DNA of 64,000 nt from Pseudomonas syringae (GCF_000737245.1 NZ_JPQU01000025.1:38774-102773); one strand, 5' to 3'; shown: positions 46,181 to 57,806, numbered from the stretch's first letter. The notes: a model not told the origin generated them from the letters alone. Numbers and translations are program-made.

Positions 46181-47011
46181 AGTACATATCCGTTATCGCA
46201 GCGAGTTGAAATTACGGTTCCGCCCTTACGGCGGGTCACTTTCGAAAAGCCAGAATGCTGGCCCAGTCAAAACTAACCAAAGCGCTCTTGCCCCACCACT
46301 CGGCTCCTCGCCTAGGCTCGGGGTACCCGCCCGCGTGGTTTAACGGGGCGCCCTGGATCAAAATCAAAAGCGCGCGAGGCGGCCTGAAAGCCGACCTGCT
46401 TTCTTGTGCGAGCCTGCCTCGCTACTTTCATCGTCTGCATCATTGCATTCGCGAATGAATTCGCTCCCACGGGTTCGGTGATCTTCTGTGGGAGCGACCG
46501 GGGTGGCGCTCCACCTTGCTCGCGAAGAGGCAATTACATCCGATAGTTATTTATCGCCTGGAATACAGCCTTCGCAAGCAAGCTTGCTCCCACAGGTCCG
46601 AGGCGCACTCAAACCCGTGGGAGCGAATTCATTCGCGAATGACCCCAAACAACAAACATCGCGCGGTAAGTTCACCCAAACAGGTCGGTTTTCAGGCCGC
46701 CTCGTTCGCTTTTGATTTGGCTTTTGATCTTGGGCGCCCCGTTAAACCACGCTGGCCGGAATTCGATGTTGAGGCGTGGGGTAAACCGGCAGGGATGCCG
46801 GTTTAGCCGCCCTAGGCCATGGATGGCCGTTGGCGGCGGCACCACGCCTCAATGTCGGATTACGGGCATGCCGAGCACCAGCGAGGGACCGAGTGGTGGG
46901 GCAAGAGCGTTTTGCTTACTTTTGACTGGGCCGGCATTCCGGCTTTTCAAAAGTGAGGCGCTGTAAAAGCGCAACCATAAGCCGCCGCTACCGCAGCAAT
47001 GGATATGTACT
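46181..47011. repeat. Large imperfect inverted repeat, about 830 bases
   Basis: The left end AGTACATATCC and the right end GGATATGTACT are complementary. The arms stay similar inward through TTTCGAAAAGCC, GCCCAGTCAAAA, CTCTTGCCCCACCACTCGG and GCCTGAAAGCCGACCTG (46382) against CAGGTCGGTTTTCAGGC (46681). The left arm is about 110 bases shorter through internal loss. I recognise the sequence style as a repeat found widely in fluorescent pseudomonads but cannot name the family. Nothing in it encodes a convincing protein. Confidence 0.8.
46447..46640. repeat. Outward REP pair enclosing a REPIN
   Basis: A reversed REP (46447-46473) and a forward REP (46615-46640) of the GAATTCATTC type form an outer inverted pair. 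The 110-base REPIN at 46486-46595 lies exactly between them. The whole sits in the centre of the larger inverted repeat. Confidence 0.85.
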
Positions 47012-47066
47012 GAAAAAGATGTGTAGCCACCATAAGGGCACCCCAAAATCAAAGGTCAACACCCAC

Positions 47067-47094
47067 AAAAAAGCCGACTAAACGTCGGCTTTTT
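47067..47094 (-). terminator. Terminator of lptG
   Basis: GCCGAC and GTCGGC form a stem with a 5-base loop and A/T-runs on both sides, so it works on the reverse strand 17 bases after the lptG stop. Confidence 0.85.
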
Positions 47095-47110
47095 CACAAC
47101 TACAAAACTC

Positions 47111-48172
47111 TTACCCAGCCCTGCGCAACAGCAGTATCCCCGCCAACGCACAGACCGCGGCCGGCACCAGCACCGCGAACAGCGGCGAGAAGCCGAACAC
47201 CAGACTTGAAGGCCCCAGCAGGTCCTGCGCAATGCGGAACGTGAAGCCCACCAGCACGCCGGTGAAGACCCGCTGACCCAAAGTCACCGAACGCAGCGGA
47301 CCAAAGATGAAAGAGATCGCCATCAGCACCAGCGCCACGGTCACCAGTGGCTGCAGGACTTTGGTCCAGAATGCCAGCCAGTAACGGCCGTTGCTCAGGC
47401 CCTGATCAGCCAGGTAATGCGCGTATTGCCACAAGCCGGTGATGGACAACGAATCAGGCGGCATGATGACGGTGCTCAGCAGTTGCGGGCTGAGCGCTAC
47501 GTCCCAGCGCTCCTCAGCGGTCTTGATCACTTCGGTGCTGCCGTCACGGAAGAAGGTGGTGGTGATGTCCTTTAATTCCCAGTAATCGGTTTTGAATGTG
47601 GCCTGCTTGCTGAAGCTGGCGCTGAGCATGTGCCGCTCGTCATCGAAGCGGTAACGGGTCACACCGTACAACACGCCGCTGGGTTGCACGGCGTTGATGT
47701 GGATGAACTCGTCACCCTGACGGTGCCACATGCCGTGACGTGCGCTCTGCGCGTCGCCACTGCCTTGTGCCAGCGAACGATTGGCCTGGGCCTGATTCTC
47801 GGCGGCAGGCGCAACGTATTCACCTACCAGCACGCCAAAGATCATCAGCACCAGCATTGGCTTCATGACCGCCCAGACGATGCGCCCAATGGACACACCG
47901 GCCGCACGCATGATGGTCAGTTCGCTGCTGCTGGCCAGGCTGCCGAGGCCGATCAGGCAGCCGATCAGTGCTGCCATCGGCAGCATTTCATAGAGCCGGC
48001 GCGGCGCGGTCAGGGCAACGAAGCTGCCGGCGTCCAACAGGGTGTAGGAATCACTGACATCGCCCATTTCATCGATGAAGGCAAACAGCGATGCCAGTCC
48101 CAGAATAATCCCCAGGACGGCCAGGATCGCGATGAATACGCTTTTGCCAATGTAGCGATCGAGCTTAACCAT
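47111..48172 (-). CDS. lptG: LPS export permease LptG
   Basis: This 353-residue inner-membrane protein is one of the two permeases of the LptB2FG machine that pulls lipopolysaccharide out of the membrane towards the Lpt bridge. Three N-terminal and three C-terminal membrane helices frame a periplasmic beta-jellyroll (about residues 130-260). The start MVKLDRYIGKSVFIAILAVLG is typical, as is the segment ELTIMRAAGVSIGRIVW, which contacts LptB. Its start overlaps the lptF stop by eight bases. Confidence 0.96.
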   Translation of the reverse strand: MVKLDRYIGKSVFIAILAVLGIILGLASLFAFIDEMGDVSDSYTLLDAGSFVALTAPRRLYEMLPMAALIGCLIGLGSLASSSELTIMRAAGVSIGRIVWAVMKPMLVLMIFGVLVGEYVAPAAENQAQANRSLAQGSGDAQSARHGMWHRQGDEFIHINAVQPSGVLYGVTRYRFDDERHMLSASFSKQATFKTDYWELKDITTTFFRDGSTEVIKTAEERWDVALSPQLLSTVIMPPDSLSITGLWQYAHYLADQGLSNGRYWLAFWTKVLQPLVTVALVLMAISFIFGPLRSVTLGQRVFTGVLVGFTFRIAQDLLGPSSLVFGFSPLFAVLVPAAVCALAGILLLRRAG

Positions 48173-49286
48173 GGGTCACCTCCGACACAGCGCGGCGACT
48201 CGCCATTTTCAAGCGCAACGGCTCCCAGTACAGCAAGCCCAGGCCAATCAACAGGAAGATCGCGTGCACCCACCACAAGCCCAGCGCCATCGGCAACTTG
48301 CCTTTTTCAAGGGCGCCACGGGCAGCAATCAGGATGGTCAGATAAGCCATGTACAGCAGAATGGCTGGCAGTAATTTCAGGTAGCGACCCTGACGCGGAT
48401 TGACCCGCGCCAGCGGCACGGCCATCAGGGTCACGATGAAGACCAGGATCGGCAGCGAGATACGCCAGTGCAGCTCGGCCTGGTTGCGGGGAATGTCGCT
48501 GCCAAACAGGTCGAGGGTCGGAATAGCCTCGCGGTCAGTCACTTCATTGCTGATGTCCGGTTTGGGCAGCAGCGCACCGTAAGTGTCGTACTTGATGGCG
48601 CGGTAGTTGGCCTCACCCGGATTGCCGTCGTAGCGATAGCCGTTTTCCAGAACCAGAAAGCGACTGCCGTCGGGTTTCACTTCCTGGTGGCCTTTTTCAG
48701 CGACCAGCACGGTGATGCCGCGATCCTTGGATTTGTCAGCAGAGATGCGTTTTTCCGAAATGAATACACCGCCCAGCTTCGAACGATCATCCGAGAGCTC
48801 CTTGGTGTAGGTAACCCGGCTGCCATCGCGCAGGGTCTGGAAGCGACCGGGCACCAGGGTATCAAACTCGGTCATGGCGTCCTGTTTGTTGATCAGCAGC
48901 GAGAACTGCGTGGCCCCCTGAGGCGCGAGGCTGAAGCTCAACCACGCCACCAGCAAAGCGACCAGTGCGGCCGGCACCATGGTCATGGCCAGCAAACGCT
49001 GCTGGCTCATGCCTGTGGCGGACAGCACGGTCATTTCGCTTTCCAGGTACAAACGCCCGTAGGCCAGCAGAATGCCGAGGAACAAACCCAGTGGCAGGAT
49101 CAGTTGCAGGAAACCGGGCATGCGAAAGCCCATGATCAGGAACAGTACGCCTGGATCCAGTGCGCCCGACGCCGCTTGCGCCAGGTACTTGATGAAGCGT
49201 CCGCTCATGATAATTACCAGCAAGACAGCGCTGACAGCGCTCAAGGTAACCAGCACTTCTCGGGACAGATAACGGAAGACGATCAA
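48165..49286 (-). CDS. lptF: LPS export permease LptF
   Basis: This 373-residue permease pairs with LptG. It has six membrane helices and a periplasmic jellyroll, and the coupling segment is ESEMTVLSATGMSQQRLL. I chose a TTG start (MIVFRYLSREVLVTLSAVSA) because GGAG lies eight bases before it and the family begins this way. A GTG three codons upstream overlaps that ribosome site. The genes are divergent from pepA, the standard gammaproteobacterial arrangement. Confidence 0.94.
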   Translation of the reverse strand: MIVFRYLSREVLVTLSAVSAVLLVIIMSGRFIKYLAQAASGALDPGVLFLIMGFRMPGFLQLILPLGLFLGILLAYGRLYLESEMTVLSATGMSQQRLLAMTMVPAALVALLVAWLSFSLAPQGATQFSLLINKQDAMTEFDTLVPGRFQTLRDGSRVTYTKELSDDRSKLGGVFISEKRISADKSKDRGITVLVAEKGHQEVKPDGSRFLVLENGYRYDGNPGEANYRAIKYDTYGALLPKPDISNEVTDREAIPTLDLFGSDIPRNQAELHWRISLPILVFIVTLMAVPLARVNPRQGRYLKLLPAILLYMAYLTILIAARGALEKGKLPMALGLWWVHAIFLLIGLGLLYWEPLRLKMASRRAVSEVTHG

Positions 49287-51109
<1,823 letters not shown>

Positions 51110-51149
51110 GGACACCGGGGCGTTCGCTGCCGCATGGCAAACGCAAACC

Positions 51150-51240
51150 CTGGAGGAGCGAGCTTGCTCGCGATTCGGTTTTTTCTGTCGATAAGTTATC
51201 GCTTGACCTGACGCTATCGCGAGCAAGCTCGCTCCTACAG
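51150..51240. repeat. REPIN between pepA and holC
   Basis: The arms are TGGAGGAGCGAGCTTGCTCG and AGCAAGCTCGCTCCTACAG. The inner GACGCTATCG is shared with 27121-27212. Confidence 0.85.
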
Positions 51241-51300
51241 GGTAAGCGTTTCAAACCATGAGTTTGATACGCGAAAAGCGCCCCGCGACCTGGAACCTAC

Positions 51301-51729
51301 ATGACACAAGTCGACTTCTACATTCTCCCCAGCGCCGATCCGTCGGCACGCCTGGACTTCGCCTGCAAGCTCACGGAGAAGGCCTGGCGCATGGGCCATC
51401 GGATCTACCTGCATTGCAGCGATGCTGCGCAGCGTGAAGACCTCGATGCCCGACTGTGGCGCTTCAAGGGTGAGACCTTTATCCCTCACGGCGATGCCGA
51501 AGAGGACCAGGTTGCACCTGTCGTACTGGGCCTGGGTGAAGACCCGGGACAACATCAGGATCTGCTGGTCAACCTTGACCTGCGCATCCCCGATTTTTTC
51601 AAACGTTTCGCCCGCGTGGCGGAAATCGTTGTGGAAGATTCCGCGATACGACTGGCCGCACGAGAGAGTTTTCGCTTCTATCGTGAACAGGGCTATCCTC
51701 TGCAGGATCACCGACTACAGCGTCTTTGA
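51301..51729 (+). CDS. holC: DNA polymerase III chi subunit
   Basis: This 142-residue protein is part of the clamp-loader assembly. It contacts single-stranded-DNA-binding protein at the replication fork. Family features are the N-terminal VDFYILPSADPSARLDFACKL and the strand HRIYLHCSD. The start follows TGGAACCTAC. It lies just before a small conserved gene and valS, the usual pepA-holC-valS order of gammaproteobacteria. Confidence 0.94.
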   Translation: MTQVDFYILPSADPSARLDFACKLTEKAWRMGHRIYLHCSDAAQREDLDARLWRFKGETFIPHGDAEEDQVAPVVLGLGEDPGQHQDLLVNLDLRIPDFFKRFARVAEIVVEDSAIRLAARESFRFYREQGYPLQDHRLQRL

Positions 51730-51737
51730 GCACCCCG

Positions 51738-52157
51738 ATGGATAATTCAAACTCCCTGAAAAACTCCGCCAACCTGCTGGATGACCTTGAGTCTATCCGC
51801 CAGCTGCTCGGCGACGACTCCCCGCCCACGCCAGGCAATGGAGAGGGTCAGATCCCTCTACTGTTCGATGTGGTGGGCGCAAAACCGGCGCTGGCTGAGG
51901 AACTGGATTTCGGTGGCGATGAGGCCGATATCCCGACCCTGACGCCGGAACCAGCGGTAGCAGCCGCGCCTGCACCTGCACCACAGCAAGCGGTTTCGAA
52001 AGAAGACACGCTGCTGCATCTGGACACTGAGCTGCGCGACGCCGCCCAGTTGATCATGCAAGACGTGATCGATGACTTCGCTCCGCACATCGAAACCGAG
52101 ATCAAGCGTCGGCTTGAGGCAAGGTTGGAGCGGTTGCTCAGTCAGTATCAGAATTAA
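51738..52157 (+). CDS. Conserved acidic protein between holC and valS (139 aa)
   Basis: No catalytic motif is visible. An acidic N-terminal half with LLDDLESIRQLLGDD (about residues 13-28) leads to a Pro/Ala linker (about 74-86). A helical C-terminal domain (DTELRDAAQLIMQDVIDDFAPHIETEIKRRLEARLERLLSQYQ) is rich in heptads and probably coils or dimerises. I recall that databases sometimes label such proteins as polymerase III chi-associated because of position only. I chose the ATG over a TTG four codons upstream; it begins eight bases after holC, so the two are co-transcribed. Confidence 0.75.
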   Translation: MDNSNSLKNSANLLDDLESIRQLLGDDSPPTPGNGEGQIPLLFDVVGAKPALAEELDFGGDEADIPTLTPEPAVAAAPAPAPQQAVSKEDTLLHLDTELRDAAQLIMQDVIDDFAPHIETEIKRRLEARLERLLSQYQN

Positions 52158-52168
52158 CGCTTTCATCC

Positions 52169-52260
52169 CTGTGGGAGCGGTGCTTGCCCGCGATGAACGA
52201 TGACGTGGTTTGCCTGATGTCACGCATCGCCTGTATCGCGGGCAAGCACCGCTCCCACAG
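52169..52260. repeat. REPIN before valS
   Basis: The arms are GTGGGAGCGGTGCTTGCCCG and complement. The loop begins GAACGATGACGTGGTTTGCC, shared with elements whose arms are of another type (25177, 57638). Confidence 0.87.
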
Positions 52261-52404
52261 AGACCGCGCTTGTTGCGCGAAAGCGTTGTCAGAAAATTGC
52301 TTTCCAAATTTAACAGCCCATCATCGCCCCGCTCTACGCCCAGCCGCTCATCCTCGCTATACTTGTCGGCTTTCCTGAATTACAGCAATAGGTTCCCGCC
52401 GCGC

Positions 52405-55251
52405 ATGGACAAGACCTACCAGCCGCACGCTATTGAAACTTCCTGGTATCAGACCTGGGAATCCGAGAATTACTTCGCGCCGCAAGGTTCGGGTGACTCG
52501 TACACCATCATGATCCCGCCGCCAAACGTCACCGGCAGCCTGCACATGGGGCACGGTTTCAATAACGCGATCATGGACGCCTTGATCCGTTTCCGCCGCA
52601 TGCAGGGTCGCAACACCCTGTGGCAGCCGGGCACCGATCACGCCGGTATCGCTACGCAGATGCTGGTAGAACGTCAGATCGAAGCGCAGGGCCTGAACCG
52701 TCATGACCTTGGCCGCGACAAGTTTCTGGAAAAGATCTGGGAATGGAAGGATCAGTCCGGCGGCAATATCAGCCGTCAGATCCGTCGCCTTGGCTCGTCC
52801 GTAGACTGGAGCCGCGAGCGCTTCACCATGGACGACGGGCTGTCGGAAGCCGTTAAAGAAGCCTTTGTGCGTTTGCATGAAGACGGGCTGATCTATCGCG
52901 GCAAGCGTCTGGTCAACTGGGACACCAAACTGCACACGGCCATCTCCGACCTCGAAGTGGAAAACCACGACGAAAAAGGCTTCCTGTGGAACCTGCGTTA
53001 TCCACTGGCTGACGGCGCAAAAACCGCTGACGGCCTGGATTACCTGATCGTTGCTACTACGCGCCCGGAAACCATGCTCGGTGATGCCGCCGTCGCTGTT
53101 AACCCGGAAGACGAGCGTTACAAGGCGCTGATCGGCAAGTTCGTCGAGCTGCCACTGGTTGGCCGTCGCATCCCTATCATCGCAGACGATTATTGCGACC
53201 CTGAATTCGGCACCGGCTGCGTGAAGATCACCCCGGCCCACGATTTCAACGACTATGAAGTCGGCAAGCGCCACAACCTGCCGCTGCTGAACATTTTCGA
53301 CAAAAATGCCCACGTACTGGCCACTGCTCAGGTGTTCAACCTGGACGGCACCCTGAACGAAACCGTTGACGGCACCCTGCCTGCGCAATATGCAGGCCTG
53401 GATCGCTTCGAAGCCCGCAAGCAGATCGTTGCTGCCTTCGACGCCGCCGGTCTGCTGGTCAGCGTTGATGATCACGCCCTGAAAGTCCCGAAAGGCGACC
53501 GCTCCGGCACCATCATCGAGCCATGGCTGACCGACCAGTGGTATGTGTCCACCAAGCCGTTGGCAGAACCGGCCATTGCCGCAGTGGAAGATGGCCGCAT
53601 CGCCTTCGTGCCCAAGCAATACGAAAACATGTACTTCTCGTGGATGCGCGACATCCAGGACTGGTGCATCAGCCGTCAGCTCTGGTGGGGCCACCGCATC
53701 CCGGCGTGGTACGACGAGTCCGGCAAGGTGTATGTCGGTCGCGACGAATCCGAAGTCCGCGCCAAGAACAACCTCGGTCCTGAAGTTGCGCTACAACAGG
53801 ACAACGACGTTCTCGACACTTGGTTCAGCTCGGGCCTGTGGACTTTCTCCACCCTCGGCTGGCCGGAAAAGACCAAGGCGCTGGAAACCTTCCACTCCAC
53901 CGACGTGCTGGTCACCGGCTTCGACATCATTTTCTTCTGGGTTGCCCGGATGATCATGCTCACCATGCATTTGGTGAAGAACGAAGACGGCACCCCGCAA
54001 GTACCGTTCAAGACCGTTTACGTGCATGGTCTGGTCCGCGACGGTCAGGGTCAGAAGATGTCCAAGTCCAAAGGCAACGTCCTGGACCCGCTGGACATCA
54101 TCGACGGTATCGAGCTGGAAGATCTGGTGCAGAAACGCACCTCCGGCATGATGCAGCCGAAACTGGCCAAGAAGATTGAAAAGCAGACCCGCGACGAGTT
54201 CGCCGACGGCATCGCCAGCTACGGCACCGACGCCCTGCGTTTCACCTTCTGCTCGCTGGCCTCCACCGGTCGCGACATCAAGTTCGACATGGGCCGCGTC
54301 GAAGGCTATCGCAACTTCTGCAACAAGATCTGGAACGCAGCGCGCTACGTCCTGGACAAGGGCGAAGACTGCGGCCAGAACGGCGAAGAAGTCGAGCTGT
54401 CCCTGGCGGATCGCTGGATCATTTCGCAACTGCAACGCACTGAAGCCGAAGTGACCCGCCAGCTGGATCAGTTCCGCTTCGACCTCGCCGCTCAAGCCTT
54501 GTACGAGTTCATCTGGAACCAGTATTGCGACTGGTACCTGGAACTGTCCAAGCCTGTGCTGTGGGACGAAACCGCTCCGGTTGAGCGCCAGCGCGGTACT
54601 CGCCGCACACTGGTTCGGGTACTGGAAGTGGCGCTGCGTCTGGCCCATCCGTTCATGCCATTCATCACCGAAGAAATCTGGCAGCGCCTCGCGCCGCTGG
54701 CCGGTGTCGAAGGCAAGACCATCATGCTGCAACCTTGGCCAGTGGCCAACGAAGCGCGCATTGATCAAGCCGCTGAAGACGACATCGAATGGCTCAAAGG
54801 CCTGATGCTCGCCACCCGTAACATCCGTGGCGAAATGAACATCGGTCCGGGCAAGCCGCTGCAGTTGTTCCTCAAGAACGTCAACGCCGAAGACCTGCGC
54901 CGCTTGCAGGAAAACGACTACCTGCTGAAAAAGCTCGCCAAGCTGGAATCCATCACCGTGCTGGAAGCTGGCGCCGAAGCACCGCTGTCGGCTACCGGTC
55001 TGGTGGGCGAGATGGAAGTGCTGGTGCCAATGGCCGGCCTGATCGACAAAGACGCCGAGCTGGCGCGTCTGGACAAGGAAATCCTGCGTCTGCAAGGCGA
55101 AGTGCAGCGGGTCGGCGGCAAGCTGTCCAACGCCGCGTTTGTTGACAAGGCCCCGCCAGAAGTCATCGCCAAAGAACGCGCCAAAATGGCCGAAGCCGAA
55201 CAGGCTCTGGGCAAACTGGCCGAGCAGCATGCGCGGATTGCGAGTTTGTAA
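52405..55251 (+). CDS. valS: Valyl-tRNA synthetase
   Basis: This 948-residue class I synthetase charges tRNA-Val and edits mischarged Thr. The HIGH motif is HMGHG in [14 protein letters not shown] (about residue 45) and KMSKS is QKMSKSKGN (about 552). The editing domain lies between, and a C-terminal coiled-coil arm ([20 protein letters not shown]) binds the tRNA. I chose the ATG giving [16 protein letters not shown]; in-frame codons upstream run into the REPIN. Confidence 0.98.
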   Translation: MDKTYQPHAIETSWYQTWESENYFAPQGSGDSYTIMIPPPNVTGSLHMGHGFNNAIMDALIRFRRMQGRNTLWQPGTDHAGIATQMLVERQIEAQGLNRHDLGRDKFLEKIWEWKDQSGGNISRQIRRLGSSVDWSRERFTMDDGLSEAVKEAFVRLHEDGLIYRGKRLVNWDTKLHTAISDLEVENHDEKGFLWNLRYPLADGAKTADGLDYLIVATTRPETMLGDAAVAVNPEDERYKALIGKFVELPLVGRRIPIIADDYCDPEFGTGCVKITPAHDFNDYEVGKRHNLPLLNIFDKNAHVLATAQVFNLDGTLNETVDGTLPAQYAGLDRFEARKQIVAAFDAAGLLVSVDDHALKVPKGDRSGTIIEPWLTDQWYVSTKPLAEPAIAAVEDGRIAFVPKQYENMYFSWMRDIQDWCISRQLWWGHRIPAWYDESGKVYVGRDESEVRAKNNLGPEVALQQDNDVLDTWFSSGLWTFSTLGWPEKTKALETFHSTDVLVTGFDIIFFWVARMIMLTMHLVKNEDGTPQVPFKTVYVHGLVRDGQGQKMSKSKGNVLDPLDIIDGIELEDLVQKRTSGMMQPKLAKKIEKQTRDEFADGIASYGTDALRFTFCSLASTGRDIKFDMGRVEGYRNFCNKIWNAARYVLDKGEDCGQNGEEVELSLADRWIISQLQRTEAEVTRQLDQFRFDLAAQALYEFIWNQYCDWYLELSKPVLWDETAPVERQRGTRRTLVRVLEVALRLAHPFMPFITEEIWQRLAPLAGVEGKTIMLQPWPVANEARIDQAAEDDIEWLKGLMLATRNIRGEMNIGPGKPLQLFLKNVNAEDLRRLQENDYLLKKLAKLESITVLEAGAEAPLSATGLVGEMEVLVPMAGLIDKDAELARLDKEILRLQGEVQRVGGKLSNAAFVDKAPPEVIAKERAKMAEAEQALGKLAEQHARIASL

Positions 55252-55262
55252 ATGAACCAAGA

Positions 55263-55287
55263 AGCCAGCCTGTAACTCAGGCTGGCT
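55263..55287 (+). terminator. Hairpin after valS
   Basis: A perfect 10-bp stem (AGCCAGCCTG/CAGGCTGGCT) with a 5-base loop lies 12 bases after the stop. It lacks a T-run. Confidence 0.6.
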
Positions 55288-55297
55288 ACCATGCCCC

Positions 55298-55404
55298 TGT
55301 AGGAGCGCGCTTGCCCGCGATGAGGCCTGATCTAACGCTGCCGATTCTGATCCAGAACGCCCGTGTCTGATACACCGTCATCGCGGGCAAGCGCGCTCCT
55401 ACGG
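55298..55404. repeat. REPIN after valS ending in a G9 tract
   Basis: The arms GTAGGAGCGCGCTTGCCCGC and complement flank a loop of about 58 bases, longer than in the other elements. A run of nine G (55403-55411) follows the right arm directly. Confidence 0.85.
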
Positions 55405-55601
55405 GGGGGGGCTGCGTTTCTCCAGCATCGAATGGGTTATGAGTACCCTGATCAAACCCAAACATCCCGCATAAAGACCCAAAAACCTAGTATTTCTGCT
55501 AGTACTGCCAGTCCCCCACCGAGCGTATTCTCATCCCCGCAGCCCCCTGTATTGACTGCCGCCTGATACCTGAAGCGATAGAGGATACGAGGTGCCATCT
55601 G

Positions 55602-56513
55602 ATGAAGAAGCCCAAACCCGGCCGGCAGCGTGCTGACCAAACCACTGTTCTGCTGGCCGCCAGTCACCAAAACTCCGTGCTGGCTGAACTCGATAACCAT
55701 GATCTGAACAAGGTCCGCTACAGCGCTTATGGCCAACGGTCGACCGAACTGAATCCCGTCGCATCAATGGCCTTTAACGGTGAGTTCCGTGAACCGGATA
55801 CCGGTTGGTATCTGCTGGGTAATGGATACCGAGCCTATAACCCGGTATTAAGGCGCTTCCACAGTCCTGACAGCTTAAGCCCGTTTGGTGGTGGTGGGCT
55901 GAATGCTTATGCCTATTGCGTGGGGGATCCGATCAATCATTCCGATCCCACTGGGCATTTAGCTTTGAGTGCGCTGTTTCGGGCGATAGTTTCCAAGCCG
56001 GCTTCAAGCCTCATTCTGGTAAGCATGGCTGTAGGAGGGTTAACCGCGATTTTAGGCAGGGTCGTGCGAAATAGCGATACAGGAAAGATCCTGATGGTCG
56101 TGGGCGCTGGGTTAGTTGCTATTAGTGCGGGATTTATGTTTGGAAGAACAGCTTATAGCCGGTTGAGGCCTAGTAGAGGGACTGGAATACCTACTACAAC
56201 TGCTCGTGGACTTATGATGCACCCCGATGATTTCTATGCCATGAGAAATACCAATCGAATTGTTGTCGACTATCCACCTCCGTATCAATCATTGACCCCT
56301 CGCCAAAGCCCCACTCCATCCCGTATATCCTTGCCTCGCCCAGAAACTCCGCCACCTTCATACCACGAGGTCATCCCTGCAAGACGGACTCCCCCGCCGT
56401 CTAGATCAGCTTCAATTTCATCAGATAGCTCCTCAGGTTGGGCAAACTCAATCAATTTATATGGAAATCAGCTCAGTTTAAGTCGCAGACGGAGTTCAAT
56501 ACGTAGCAGTTAG
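55602..56513 (+). CDS. Orphan RHS-core protein with membrane hairpin and PPxY tail (303 aa)
   Basis: Residues 40-119 are an RHS-repeat-associated core (YSAYGQRS, FNGEFREPDTGWYLLGNGYRAYNPVLRRFHSPDSL in parts, then DPINHSDPTGH). The core ends at the DPxG junction, after which RHS toxins carry a variable tip. Here the tip has two hydrophobic segments (about 134-156 and 161-182) and then a Pro/Ser-rich tail of about 120 residues. That tail has two PPxY motifs (PPPY at 225-228, PPSY at 251-254) and ends in SRRRSSIRSS. The upstream RHS barrel, VgrG and any immunity gene are missing. The tip DNA is poorer in GC than its neighbours, suggesting transfer. It could be a small effector, a detached toxin tip or a degenerate remnant; no catalytic motif is visible. 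Confidence 0.75.
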   Translation: MKKPKPGRQRADQTTVLLAASHQNSVLAELDNHDLNKVRYSAYGQRSTELNPVASMAFNGEFREPDTGWYLLGNGYRAYNPVLRRFHSPDSLSPFGGGGLNAYAYCVGDPINHSDPTGHLALSALFRAIVSKPASSLILVSMAVGGLTAILGRVVRNSDTGKILMVVGAGLVAISAGFMFGRTAYSRLRPSRGTGIPTTTARGLMMHPDDFYAMRNTNRIVVDYPPPYQSLTPRQSPTPSRISLPRPETPPPSYHEVIPARRTPPPSRSASISSDSSSGWANSINLYGNQLSLSRRRSSIRSS

Positions 56514-56596
56514 CCCACCAATGCAATCCCCCGCACCAAGGGCCAGCTGTGGGACAATGCCCGCCACTCAAGCCCCGACGCTGACCCGACGCAACC

Positions 56597-57613
56597 ATGA
56601 CTATTCCGAAACAACCGGCCGCACCTGGCAAAAAGCTCCCGACGAAAACCAAAGCGCCGGGAGCCGAGCCGAAGGAAAAAGCCACCCTGCACCCGCGCAA
56701 TCGCCACCAAGGCCATTACGATTTTCCCAAGCTGATCAAAAGCAGCCCGGAGCTGGGTCAGTTTCTGATCACCAATCCGTATGGCAAGGAAAGCATCGAC
56801 TTCGCCAACCCTTCTGCCGTGCGGGTGTTCAACCGGGCGTTGCTGAAATCGTTCTACGGCATAGCGCATTGGGACATTCCGGCGGATTACTTGTGCCCGC
56901 CGATTCCGGGCCGGGCCGATTACCTGCACTTTCTGGCCGACCTGCTGGCTGAGGGCAATGAGGGCGTGATCCCGCGTGGGGCTGCGATCAAGGCGCTGGA
57001 CGTCGGCACCGGCGCCAACTGCGTTTACCCGCTCATCGGCCATAGCGACTACGGCTGGCAGTTTCTGGGCTCGGATATAGACCCCACTGCAATTGCCGCG
57101 GCCACTGCAATCGTCAAGTCCAACAAACTGAACAAAGCCATCATCCTGCGTCAGCAAGGCAACCGTAAGCAGATCCTGCTGGACTTGCTGAACAGCGATG
57201 AGCGTTTTGACGTCAGCCTGTGCAACCCGCCGTTCCACTCTTCCCTGGAAGAAGCACAGCGCGGCAGCCAGCGTAAATGGCGGGCATTGGGCAAGGCCGA
57301 CCCGAAGCGCAAGCTTCCGGTGCTGAATTTCGGTGGGCAGTCCCAGGAATTGTGGTGCGAAGGTGGCGAAATCGGCTTCGTAACCCAACTGATCAAGGAA
57401 AGCACCCAGTCGGCAAGGCAGGTGCTGTGGTTCAGCACACTGGTATCCAAGGCGAGCAACCTGCCGCTGATTCAGAGCACCCTGAAGAAAGTGGGTGTTT
57501 TTGAGAGCCGCGTGGTGGAAATGGGCCAGGGCCAGAAGCAAAGCCGTTTTGTGGCCTGGACTTTTCATGACAAGGCGAAGCAAGAGGCGTGGCGGCAGGA
57601 GCGGTGGGTGTAG
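56597..57613 (+). CDS. rlmF: 23S rRNA (adenine-1618 N6)-methyltransferase
   Basis: This 338-residue SAM-dependent enzyme methylates A1618 of 23S rRNA. The SAM loop is [16 protein letters not shown] (about residues 131-146), an acidic strand is [12 protein letters not shown], and the N6-adenine motif is [10 protein letters not shown] basic N-terminal tail ([21 protein letters not shown], residues 5-35) is usual. It starts 83 bases after the RHS gene. Confidence 0.95.
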   Translation: MTIPKQPAAPGKKLPTKTKAPGAEPKEKATLHPRNRHQGHYDFPKLIKSSPELGQFLITNPYGKESIDFANPSAVRVFNRALLKSFYGIAHWDIPADYLCPPIPGRADYLHFLADLLAEGNEGVIPRGAAIKALDVGTGANCVYPLIGHSDYGWQFLGSDIDPTAIAAATAIVKSNKLNKAIILRQQGNRKQILLDLLNSDERFDVSLCNPPFHSSLEEAQRGSQRKWRALGKADPKRKLPVLNFGGQSQELWCEGGEIGFVTQLIKESTQSARQVLWFSTLVSKASNLPLIQSTLKKVGVFESRVVEMGQGQKQSRFVAWTFHDKAKQEAWRQERWV

Positions 57614-57637
57614 ATCTCAAACAACTGGCACTGAACC

Positions 57638-57728
57638 CTGTTGGAGCGTGGCTTGCCCGCGAAGAACGATGACGCGGTTTGCCTATTGCACCGAGTCGTC
57701 TGATTCGCGGGCAAGCCTCGCTCCAACG
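57638..57728. repeat. REPIN after rlmF
   Basis: The arms are of the TTGGAGCGTGGCTTGCCCGC type. The loop GAACGATGACGCGGTTTGCC is shared with 25177 and 52169. Confidence 0.85.
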
Positions 57729-57752
57729 GGACGGAGCTAAGCGAACAGACAC

Positions 57753-57790
57753 AAAAAAGCCGTGCCCGGTTGACCGGCGCACGGCTTTTT
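57753..57790. terminator. Bidirectional terminator between rlmF and the HU gene
   Basis: A stem of GCCGTGC/GCACGGC extended by CCGG pairs around TGA, with A-run and T-run at the two sides, lies 17 bases after the HU stop on the reverse strand. Confidence 0.9.
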
Positions 57791-57806
57791 CACAGCAAGC
57801 GTGAGC

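Noticed and set aside
46181..47011. Possible CRISPR or coding content in the repeat island
   Set aside because: Repeats are inverted and nested, not regularly spaced direct repeats; readings of 65-96 codons run through palindromes and have no motif.
53791..55260. 489-codon reverse reading inside valS
   Set aside because: It is the antisense shadow of valS; the forward frame carries HIGH and KMSKS motifs.
55452..55736. 94-codon reverse reading overlapping the start of the RHS gene
   Set aside because: It overlaps the RHS core in antisense, where the forward reading has clear family motifs.
55602..56513. Adjacent immunity gene for the RHS module
   Set aside because: Only 83 bases separate it from rlmF, and no small gene lies on either strand there.
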